Origin: an uncultured Porphyromonadaceae bacterium
GTDB lineage: Bacteria > Bacteroidota > Bacteroidia > Bacteroidales > Muribaculaceae
Length of the DNA stretch: 5,582 nucleotides
Reading direction: 5' to 3'
Assembly (NCBI GenBank): GCA_947175715.1
Contig: CAMWOD010000098.1
Location: forward strand, 1 to 5,582
Part shown: one piece after another, positions 1 to 5,582 of the stretch
How the letters are laid out: the number at the start of each line of letters is the position of its first letter
Position numbering within the stretch: the first letter of the stretch is position 1
Translations under genes and position numbers: made by a program
Notes under the pieces: generated by a model
Database searches by the model: none
What the model saw: the letters and a program-made list of their open reading frames with translations, nothing else
What the model was told of the DNA's origin: nothing

Positions 1-3000
1 GTCTATCAGAGCCTCGGCATGTATCCACATCTGCATGCGCTTATAGTTGCGCAGGTCTTGCTGGGTGTTGCGGTACACACCTCGGCCATCGCCAGCCTGC
101 AGTCCAAGCACCTTGAGTGAAAGCGACTGCTCATTGAGTTGGGTGATCTGAGCCTGCCCAGGGTCGGTAATACGTGTTACGCCAGGGGGCAGCACATAAT
201 TCACAGGCTGTCGGGTACCATTCTCCTCGATGTTCACCACCGATATGTCGAGCTGACCCTCGGCTGGAGCATCACCGCGCTGATTGAGGTTAAACTGGTA
301 AGGGCGCCATTCGCCGCGCACCAATTCGAGTGTGGCAAATCGCAGGTGTGTTACTTGCTTAAATCCGGTCATAAAGATACGGGCGAAGCGCACTGTAGAG
401 AGGTCGTTGATAGAACCAACCACACGTTCATAGTCGGCCAACGGTATTTTAAACTGATACCACTCTATTTCCTGATCATTACCGTCGCGGGTACGCACCA
501 GCGATACCTGCTTGTCGGTAATATAGTTCTTACCCACTACAAAGTCCTCCGGGCGTATCGACACCTTGTACTGGAAGTAGCGCTCATACTCGTTGAGCGT
601 GTTATCTTGGTTGATATCCTCCACATCAGGCACACTACGTGCTGCCTGGTATAGAGGGTCGGCGGCATCTTCGGGTGAAAGTGAGTTACCCTCCACTCCA
701 TTGTAACGCTTATAGCGTTCGAGCACACCGAGTCGCTCTTCATCGTAGTCAAGGCCGCGGAAGAAGTGGTAGTTATCACCTGCGGGGTCGTTGAAGGGAG
801 AAAATTTGTTATTCTGCATTGCCTCGATTGTAGCCGGTGATAGCTTCTGACGCAATCCGTCGAGGTAATCCTTGTAGCTGTCAAATTCAAACTCGATGCC
901 ATTGGGAAGTCCGTCAAGACCAACGTCCTGCACCGAACGCGACCCGGAGTTGTTGTCGAATGAATAAGTCAATGAGTTCTGCTGTGAAGTGCGACCCCAC
1001 ACCGAGTTGGTGAGATATTGGTCGTTGCCATCGTAGGGTATACCGTTTTCGTATGATTTCTTTCCATCCTTGAGGATATCCTCAGAGATTTCACCAAAAT
1101 TGAAGTAAAGGTCGCCACCGTCGTAGTTGGGATTCTCTGGATCGAGGAATGGATTCATCAACCAGAATTGCACATACTCGATATTCGACTGCTCAAAGTT
1201 AGTGTTGTCCATCTTGCGCATTATACCTCCCCAACGCTTTTCGGGGTTGAGCAGATTGCCCTGCTCATCGATATTTGTGGCATCGAGGTTGTAGGGACCA
1301 CGCTCAGTGGGATAGTACGAGAGGTTAAGTGTCTGAATTATTGCTGATTCTCCATACTGGAGGTCGCGGTTGGGGAAAATCTCATAACTGGTGACTTCGC
1401 GTACGTAGGGGTTTGACAGCTGTTTGAGGTCACTACGTATATAACCCGGGCACAACGATGAATTGCGCTGGGTAAACATGCGGTCGATATAATACCAGTT
1501 GAGCAGTGCGCGGTTTTTGCCGTAATCCACATTGTTGCTCAGTCCGGCCTCGGGGAACAAGGCGTTTGCTCCACTTTCGTAAGGTGTGGAGGCAAGAAAC
1601 CATGAGTAGGGTGAACGCAAGTCGATGCCCGTTTGCGATGTTTCGAAGTCATCAATATATGAGCTACCCTTGGCCGAGCCAGCCTTCTGATTATGAGGCA
1701 CGAGCTGGGCGAATTCGGCTGTAACGTTGAATCGCGAGGGCTGTACGGCGTTGACCGTGGGTATCTTGTTGATGAGGTTGGTAAGCCACATGAACTCTGA
1801 CTGATAGGCCAGGTTAAGACCCCACATTGAGTTATTTATGATTTCGTCACCGATATTCACCTTCTCAGTGAGCGCCTTCTCGGAGAAGTGCAACAGGGTA
1901 GCACCGATATTGAAGTTCTTATTAAACTGATATTGCAAGTCGAGGCCCAACAGGGTCTTTCGCTGCATGGAGAAAAGCGACTGATTTTCAAGCGTGACAT
2001 TGATACTTTGACCCGAGTCGATGATACACTGATTGGTGATAGTGACGATACCCATCGAGTAGTCGACGGTATAGTCGCTGTTTTCGGTGAGCTGTACGCC
2101 TCCGGCCGTTACCACAACCGAACCTCGAGGCACATTCATGGCATTGAGTCGTATCTGTGAGCCTGACGATGCCTGATACTTACCCTTGAGGATAAACTTG
2201 TTTTTGTCAGCAAATTGACGCGCTACCACGAGTGTGGAGTCATACAGCTCCTGATAGCAATATTGCTCGGCAAGCGCATTGTTGTTGATTTTCCTTGCAA
2301 GATGCGCACCGAAAGGCTCGGCAACCGGGAAGATAATCTTACCGGTCGACGACTGCACGGTGTATCCCTCGATGTAGTCAAAGAATCCATCGGGATTGGA
2401 ATCTTGGTTGGAATCTATGCGGTCGAGATTCATCACCTGAAGCAGTGGCTGGTTGTTGAGCCCAGGCACCGGCAGATAGTTGATCTGCGTACCAGTGGTA
2501 TCGCTCAGATACATCACATTGAGTCTGAAGTTCTGCTTTTGCAGCTGATAGGCTCCGAGCGAGTATACGTTTTTCATCATCAGGTCCCACATCGGCAACT
2601 TAGGGGCCACCGTTGTGCTCTTGAGCATCTTCACAAAAAGCGCATCGGAGGTCGAAGTGATATCCGACGAAAATTCACCCACCTGATATACCTGACCTCC
2701 GTAGGTGTATTCAAAGGCAATACCCAACACCTCATCGGCATTGAGCTGGCTCTTGATCGATATGTAACCCAGGGTATTGTTTACAGTATATTCCGACGAG
2801 CTGAGGAGTCGGGCACTCTCAACCTTTTCAAAATCCTTACCACCCTCGATGCCGTAGGCCGAGAGTGGTTCGAGCGCCTGAGTCACAGTGTTGATATTGC
2901 GTGCGCCAGGGTAGTTGGTCTTGATTTCCTGGAGCAGGTTGTTAGATGAATTGGTAGGAACATCTATACCAAGGTTGGGTGTCCAGTGGCTGTTGGCCAA

Positions 3001-4164
3001 ATGTTGGTTTTCACCCAAGTCCATAAAAGCCACGATATTGCGTGACTCATTGAAGTTGTTGTTTTTGTTGGTAACCCACACCTCCACACGCGTAATATTG
3101 ATACCCGAAGCTACGAATGGGAGCTTGGATGCGAATTGATCGTAATTGTCGCGGAAATAGTGAGCAAGGAAGTAATGTCGGTTCTGATCATACTCGTCGG
3201 CATTGATCTGGAAGTCGGTAGTCTGCACGCCACCCTTCGAGCTCACGCTTTTCGATTCCGAATTTTGCTGCGACACCAACGCTGTAGCGGTAAGTTTACC
3301 AAACTGCAGCTTGGATTTGATACCGAATAGTGCCGTGCTACCTCTGATAAGCGACGACCCTGTGGTGAGAGACACATTACCTGCCTCAATCGACTTAACG
3401 ATATCGTCCTCCTTACCTTCGTAGGCGAGTTTGAGGTTTTTAGAGTCGAAGTCGAATGTAGCGTCGGTATTATAAGTCATGTTGAACTTCAATCGGTCGC
3501 CTACACCGGCGGCGATTGTAGCTTGAATCTTCTGGTCGAAGTCGAAGTAGGTTTTGCGTCGGGCCGAAATCGACAAGGCGGGGTTGTCAGTCTTATTGCT
3601 CTTAACGCCCATCTTGATTTGCACGGTACCCTGCGTTTTCAGCGAAACACCGCCAGGGCCGAAAATCTTCTCCAGCGGACCGAGGGCGAAGTTCATATCA
3701 AATATGTTGAATGGCTGCTTATCTTTTCCCTCGGCAAGCTCCATATTACGCTCTCGGTAATACTCCTGAAGCGAGCGACGGAGCTGCCAGTCGTTATATT
3801 GCTTCTCTGAGAGCATGAACGGGGTAGCCACTTCATAGTCGCCAACCTTGGTGCGTATCACATAGCACCCGGTTGCGGGGTCGTACTCTGCTTCGGTTTT
3901 GATATTCGAGGGAGTTGCCAAGTCGGTAGCAAGCTCATCGGCCACAAGATCCTGATAGCTCTGAGGTATCATGTTGGACGTGGCGAACGGCATCATTATC
4001 GAGTCGGCCGGAGGATTGAACGGTGTAGGAAATACCTGCGGGGGTGGAGGCAGCTCGCTCTTATAGTACTGTGCGGTAGCCATCAACGAGCATATTGCGA
4101 GCATAAACACAAGCCCGCACATAGCTACTATTGATTTTATTACCGAACGCTTACTTTTACTCAT
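1..4164 (-). CDS. sprA: Type IX secretion outer-membrane translocon SprA/Sov, N-terminal 1388 codons (3' end outside window)
   Basis: SprA (Sov in Porphyromonas) is the giant outer-membrane barrel through which type IX secretion cargo leaves the periplasm; in gliding species it also serves adhesin export. I translated the whole minus frame from the ATG at 4164 to the window edge and found no stop. Recognisable family blocks, in order: a signal peptide (residues 1-31); a proline-rich segment (38-52); the N-terminal SprA block with TYFDFDQ (205-211), GVGDRLKFNMTYNTDATFDF (220-239), YEGKEDDI (248-255), EAGNVS (260-265) and LFGIKSKLQFGKLT (279-292); NPDGFFDYIEG (590-600) and IIFPVAEPFG (610-619); GSSYIDDFE (833-841) then RSPYSWFLASTP (850-861); QDVGLDGLPNG (1079-1089); and PDVEDINQDNTLNEYERYF (1179-1197). 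Known family members run to about 2400-2500 residues, so roughly 1000 C-terminal residues lie off the left edge. No Shine-Dalgarno precedes the ATG, which is normal for Bacteroidota; this start gives a full signal peptide. Whether the organism glides cannot be told from this. Confidence 0.95.
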   Translation of the reverse strand, partial: MSKSKRSVIKSIVAMCGLVFMLAICSLMATAQYYKSELPPPPQVFPTPFNPPADSIMMPFATSNMIPQSYQDLVADELATDLATPSNIKTEAEYDPATGCYVIRTKVGDYEVATPFMLSEKQYNDWQLRRSLQEYYRERNMELAEGKDKQPFNIFDMNFALGPLEKIFGPGGVSLKTQGTVQIKMGVKSNKTDNPALSISARRKTYFDFDQKIQATIAAGVGDRLKFNMTYNTDATFDFDSKNLKLAYEGKEDDIVKSIEAGNVSLTTGSSLIRGSTALFGIKSKLQFGKLTATALVSQQNSESKSVSSKGGVQTTDFQINADEYDQNRHYFLAHYFRDNYDQFASKLPFVASGINITRVEVWVTNKNNNFNESRNIVAFMDLGENQHLANSHWTPNLGIDVPTNSSNNLLQEIKTNYPGARNINTVTQALEPLSAYGIEGGKDFEKVESARLLSSSEYTVNNTLGYISIKSQLNADEVLGIAFEYTYGGQVYQVGEFSSDITSTSDALFVKMLKSTTVAPKLPMWDLMMKNVYSLGAYQLQKQNFRLNVMYLSDTTGTQINYLPVPGLNNQPLLQVMNLDRIDSNQDSNPDGFFDYIEGYTVQSSTGKIIFPVAEPFGAHLARKINNNALAEQYCYQELYDSTLVVARQFADKNKFILKGKYQASSGSQIRLNAMNVPRGSVVVTAGGVQLTENSDYTVDYSMGIVTITNQCIIDSGQSINVTLENQSLFSMQRKTLLGLDLQYQFNKNFNIGATLLHFSEKALTEKVNIGDEIINNSMWGLNLAYQSEFMWLTNLINKIPTVNAVQPSRFNVTAEFAQLVPHNQKAGSAKGSSYIDDFETSQTGIDLRSPYSWFLASTPYESGANALFPEAGLSNNVDYGKNRALLNWYYIDRMFTQRNSSLCPGYIRSDLKQLSNPYVREVTSYEIFPNRDLQYGESAIIQTLNLSYYPTERGPYNLDATNIDEQGNLLNPEKRWGGIMRKMDNTNFEQSNIEYVQFWLMNPFLDPENPNYDGGDLYFNFGEISEDILKDGKKSYENGIPYDGNDQYLTNSVWGRTSQQNSLTYSFDNNSGSRSVQDVGLDGLPNGIEFEFDSYKDYLDGLRQKLSPATIEAMQNNKFSPFNDPAGDNYHFFRGLDYDEERLGVLERYKRYNGVEGNSLSPEDAADPLYQAARSVPDVEDINQDNTLNEYERYFQYKVSIRPEDFVVGKNYITDKQVSLVRTRDGNDQEIEWYQFKIPLADYERVVGSINDLSTVRFARIFMTGFKQVTHLRFATLELVRGEWRPYQFNLNQRGDAPAEGQLDISVVNIEENGTRQPVNYVLPPGVTRITDPGQAQITQLNEQSLSLKVLGLQAGDGRGVYRNTQQDLRNYKRMQMWIHAEALID
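4072..4164 (-). other. SprA signal peptide (residues 1-31)
   Basis: The N-terminus has a basic n-region (K3, K5, R6, K10), a hydrophobic core (about residues 11-28, with V13, A14, L18, V19, F20, M21, L22, A23, I24) and a small-residue cleavage site ATA|QYY after A31. This suits Sec export and signal peptidase I, as expected for an outer-membrane barrel. C25 in LAIC is not a convincing lipobox because the residue before it is Ile rather than Gly, Ala or Ser, so I do not call a lipoprotein. The cleavage position is an inference by eye. Confidence 0.8.
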
Positions 4165-4177
4165 TGCACTGTGTCAT
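4157..4177 (-). other. Possible 6-codon upstream ORF (MTQCNE) overlapping the sprA start
   Basis: On the minus strand an ATG at 4177-4175 opens a frame of six codons whose TAA (4159-4157) lies within the first codons of sprA in another frame; the junction reads ATGAGTAA. It would sit in the predicted sprA leader and could couple or interfere with sprA initiation. Such a short frame readily arises by chance and no ribosome-binding sequence supports it, so this is only a candidate. Confidence 0.15.
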
Positions 4178-4180
4178 AAC

Positions 4181-4217
4181 ACGATAGAAAGATTTTAGGA
4201 GCAAAAATATCTATCGT
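4181..4217. repeat. 8-bp perfect inverted repeat ACGATAGA / TCTATCGT around the sprA start of transcription
   Basis: The left arm ACGATAGA is at 4181-4188 and the right arm TCTATCGT at 4210-4217, separated by 21 bases. A shorter inner pairing is also possible, ATTTT (4192-4196) with AAAAT (4204-4208). The right arm directly abuts the -7 box on its upstream side and the left arm lies just past the predicted transcription start, so the arms bracket the open-complex region. There is no T-run after the arm in the sprA direction, so it does not look like an intrinsic terminator. It could be a protein-binding operator, or a hairpin in transcripts reading through from ruvA. Confidence 0.45.
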
Positions 4218-4233
4218 TTAACGACCTATCAAA
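4202..4233 (-). promoter_or_regulatory. Bacteroidota-type promoter of sprA (TTTG-N20-TATTTTTG)
   Basis: Read on the minus strand, TTTG at 4233-4230 is followed after exactly 20 bases by TATTTTTG at 4209-4202. This matches the Bacteroidota primary sigma-factor consensus (-33 TTTG or TTG, a spacer of about 19-21, -7 TAnnTTTG) at every defined position. The transcription start would fall near 4195, giving a leader of about 30 nt before the sprA ATG. The -33 box overlaps the ruvA stop codon (TGA, 4231-4229), so the promoter is packed against the end of ruvA. No transcript data are available; the call rests on box match, spacing and position. Confidence 0.75.
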
Positions 4234-4810
4234 GCATCGACAAGGCTTGGCGAATGGCGGCATCGACCTTGGTGGCGGGAGCCGCTTCGTATATCTTTTT
4301 GAGCACCTTTTGTGCCGCTTGTTTTGGGAATCCCAGTATCACAAGCGCAGCCAAGGCCTCTTCAAAATCCTCCGATGACTGTGTAGGCTGCAATAATAAC
4401 GTAGTTTCGCTGGGTTTTATTTTATCCTTAAGGTCAACAATTATTCGTTGAGCCGTTTTCAGCCCGATACCCTTCACATTTTTAAGCCGTGAATGGTCGC
4501 CATTGGCAATTACAGCCTCAAGTTCAGCAGCTGGTATTGACGAGAGTATCATCCGCGCTGTGTTGGCTCCCACACCCGACACACCGATGAGCGCCAGGAA
4601 CAATTGTCGCTCACGATCATCGAAAAAGCCGTACAACACATGCGCATCCTCACGTATAGCTTCATAAACAAGCAGTTTTGCCGAGTCAACACCCTGTAGC
4701 TTATCGTAGGTGGGTAAGGTAATGTTGAGCATGTACCCCACCCCATTGCAGTCAATCACCACATAAGCCGGATTGATACTATCAATTTTGCCCGAAATAT
4801 ATTCAATCAT
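4229..4810 (-). CDS. ruvA: Holliday junction branch migration protein RuvA
   Basis: RuvA binds four-way junctions as a tetramer and loads the RuvB ATPase motor for branch migration, with RuvC resolving the junction, in cytoplasmic recombinational repair. The protein is 193 residues, normal for the family. Domain I is an OB fold (about 1-62) starting MIEYISGKI, with CNGVGYMLNI at 21-30 and REDAHVLYGF at 53-62. E54 and D55 correspond to the acidic pin residues E55/D56 of Escherichia coli RuvA. Domain II has two helix-hairpin-helix motifs, IGVSGVGANTA (75-85) and VKGIGLKTAQR (112-122). The RuvB-binding domain III covers about 148-193 and includes EALAALVILGF. An in-frame ATG at 4861 would add 17 residues, but I chose 4810: MIEYISGKI matches the family's usual first residues, and the longer start would lie upstream of the likely -7 box. 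It ends 64 bp before sprA on the same strand. Confidence 0.97.
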   Translation of the reverse strand: MIEYISGKIDSINPAYVVIDCNGVGYMLNITLPTYDKLQGVDSAKLLVYEAIREDAHVLYGFFDDRERQLFLALIGVSGVGANTARMILSSIPAAELEAVIANGDHSRLKNVKGIGLKTAQRIIVDLKDKIKPSETTLLLQPTQSSEDFEEALAALVILGFPKQAAQKVLKKIYEAAPATKVDAAIRQALSML

Positions 4811-4830
4811 TGATAAAAAATTTTCCGCTA

Positions 4831-4838
4831 CAAAATTA
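4831..4838 (-). promoter_or_regulatory. Candidate -7 box for ruvA (TAATTTTG)
   Basis: The minus strand reads TAATTTTG at 4838-4831, a full match to TAnnTTTG. Transcription would start near 4824, about 14 nt before the chosen ruvA ATG. I could not find a TTG or TTTG at the expected -33 distance, so it may be weak or activator-assisted. Its presence supports the shorter ruvA start. Confidence 0.45.
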
Positions 4839-4847
4839 ACCAATTTT
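4832..4847. repeat. Small inverted repeat AAAATT-aacc-AATTTT over the ruvA -7 box
   Basis: The arms AAAATT (4832-4837) and AATTTT (4842-4847) are perfect and separated by four bases. They cover the candidate ruvA -7 box and the bases just upstream of it. The area is very A+T rich, so a repeat this size can occur by chance. If functional, it would be an operator rather than a terminator, as it lies upstream of both genes. Confidence 0.25.
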
Positions 4848-4861
4848 ATATGAAAATTCAT

Positions 4862-4869
4862 TACATTTG
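4862..4869 (+). promoter_or_regulatory. Candidate -7 box for the DUF4301 gene (TACATTTG)
   Basis: TACATTTG at 4862-4869 is a full match to TAnnTTTG on the plus strand. Transcription would begin near 4876, leaving a leader of about 54 nt before the ATG at 4930. No TTG or TTTG lies at the expected distance upstream. The box is only 23 bp from the oppositely oriented ruvA box, so the two promoters would share their upstream DNA. Confidence 0.45.
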
Positions 4870-4929
4870 CCCATCTATCTTACCGTAAATCTACGAATAT
4901 CATTTTCAAACTAAATAACCGATTCAGAT

Positions 4930-5582
4930 ATGTTAACCGAAAAGGATTTAGCCCAGATAAAGTCACTGGGCATGACCTCTGAGGGCGTACTCGCCCAGCT
5001 TGAGCGTCACCGCAAAGGGTTCCCTTATTTGCGCATCGAAGCCGCCGCCACCGTAGGCAACGGTATACGCAGTCTTACCCCCGCACAGCAGCAAGAAGCC
5101 ATCGCCCGATGGAAGCGCTATCTTGCCGACGGAGGCAAGGTGGTAAAGTTCCAACCCGCATCGGGAGCTGCTTCACGCATGTTCAAGGCGCTCTTCGAGT
5201 ATATCGACTCAACCGACCCGAAGCCCAAGGGAGCAGTAGCCGAAGTACTCGACAATATCGAAAAGATGCCATTCTACAACGAGCTCAACAACACTACCCT
5301 CAAGCTCTACGGCATGGATGTAAAATCGCTCCGCGCAGCAGGACGCGACCAGGATGTGATTCGCGCTATAATTACGCCCGAAGGCATGAACTATGGTGGG
5401 CTCCCCAAAGGATTACTTTCATTCCACACTTATCCCGACGGCTCAGTGCGTACTCCACTTGAAGAACAACTCGTAGAAGGAGCCGAAGTGGCCCGTCGCG
5501 CCGATGGAACAGTACACCTGCACTTCACAGTGTCGCCCCAGCACCGCGCGCTTTTCCTCAACAAGCTCGATCAGGTGATACC
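4930..5582 (+). CDS. DUF4301 family protein, N-terminal 217 codons (3' end outside window)
   Basis: The frame opens at ATG 4930 (MLTEKDLAQIKSLGM), with an in-frame TAA just upstream at 4912-4914, and stays open to the right edge. I recognise it from memory as DUF4301, an uncharacterised family typical of Bacteroidota and usually about 500 residues, so over half is missing. Hallmarks are HRKGFPYLRI (27-36), KFQPASGAASRMFKALF (73-89), EKMPFYNEL (111-119), ITPEGMNYGGLPKGLLSFH (148-166) and RTPLEEQL (174-181). No signal peptide or membrane segment is visible, so it is probably cytoplasmic. ASGAASRM followed by LPKGLLSF and TPLEEQL resembles the GxG(S/T)RM ... PK-LL ... PLLE order of sugar-nucleotide transferases, which hints at an NTP-transferase-like fold; that is inference, and the biological function is unknown. 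It is divergent from ruvA across 119 bp. There is no Shine-Dalgarno before the ATG. Confidence 0.85.
   Translation, partial: MLTEKDLAQIKSLGMTSEGVLAQLERHRKGFPYLRIEAAATVGNGIRSLTPAQQQEAIARWKRYLADGGKVVKFQPASGAASRMFKALFEYIDSTDPKPKGAVAEVLDNIEKMPFYNELNNTTLKLYGMDVKSLRAAGRDQDVIRAIITPEGMNYGGLPKGLLSFHTYPDGSVRTPLEEQLVEGAEVARRADGTVHLHFTVSPQHRALFLNKLDQVI

Noticed and set aside
139..654. A 171-codon plus-strand open frame opposite sprA
   Set aside because: It lies antisense to the conserved SprA segment containing the 1179-1197 motif, with no recognisable domain of its own, so it is a shadow.
537..923. A 128-codon minus-strand frame inside sprA
   Set aside because: It is out of frame with sprA (ATG at 923 is a different phase from 4164), and the sprA frame continues unbroken through it, so it is neither a frameshifted piece nor a separate gene.
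2215..2949. A 244-codon plus-strand open frame opposite sprA
   Set aside because: It is antisense to a continuous, clearly recognisable SprA coding frame. Its protein is rich in His, Arg, Val and Leu as expected from complementing GC-biased third positions, and it shows no family motif.
4181..4217. Intrinsic terminator for ruvA at the inverted repeat
   Set aside because: The stem is A+T rich, the loop is long and there is no T-run after the downstream arm in the minus direction; the position over a promoter fits an operator better.
4811..4861. A 17-residue N-terminal extension of RuvA from an ATG at 4861
   Set aside because: The extension does not resemble RuvA, whose family begins at the MIEYISGKI-type sequence, and it would include the candidate -7 box and the A+T-rich leader.
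5109..5462. A 117-codon plus-strand frame within the DUF4301 gene
   Set aside because: It lies in another phase under the DUF4301 frame, which carries the family motifs across the same bases; the alternative protein is Arg-, Ser- and Gln-rich with no motif.
1..5582. Mobile element, CRISPR array, tRNA/rRNA or defence system
   Set aside because: Nearly all of the sequence is explained by three ordinary chromosomal genes, and I found no direct-repeat array, transposase motif, tRNA-like fold or target-site duplication. The two gaps are only 64 and 119 bp.

Overview
The window looks like chromosomal DNA of a Bacteroidales bacterium (phylum Bacteroidota). Three things point there: a gene for the type IX secretion translocon SprA/Sov, a DUF4301-family gene, and -7 promoter boxes of the Bacteroidota form TAnnTTTG with no clear Shine-Dalgarno sequences. 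G+C is roughly one half by eye. A gut lineage such as Muribaculaceae would fit, but that is a guess from protein flavour and not something the sequence proves.

Layout: positions 1-4164, three quarters of the window, are one uninterrupted minus-strand reading frame of 1388 codons. It is the N-terminal part of SprA/Sov and its 3' end lies beyond position 1. A 64-bp gap (4165-4228) holds a very good Bacteroidota promoter for sprA, an 8-bp inverted repeat bracketing the expected transcription start, and a 6-codon upstream reading frame overlapping the sprA start. Next comes ruvA (4229-4810, minus strand), complete at 193 residues. A 119-bp divergent intergenic region (4811-4929) carries two oppositely oriented -7 boxes. 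From 4930 to the right edge, on the plus strand, runs the first 217 codons of a DUF4301 gene. No stretch over 300 bases lacks a gene.

How the genes relate: RuvA is the Holliday-junction recognition subunit of RuvABC, and SprA is the outer-membrane pore of the type IX secretion system. They have no evident functional link, but ruvA and sprA/sov are, from memory, near neighbours in other Bacteroidota, so this is probably conserved core synteny. sprA has its own promoter, with its -33 box overlapping the ruvA stop codon, so it can be transcribed independently as well as by read-through from ruvA. The DUF4301 gene is transcribed divergently. I see no mobile element, CRISPR array, RNA gene or defence system. 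The freshest points are the regulatory architecture before sprA, an EF-hand-like loop in SprA, and nucleotidyltransferase-like motifs in DUF4301.
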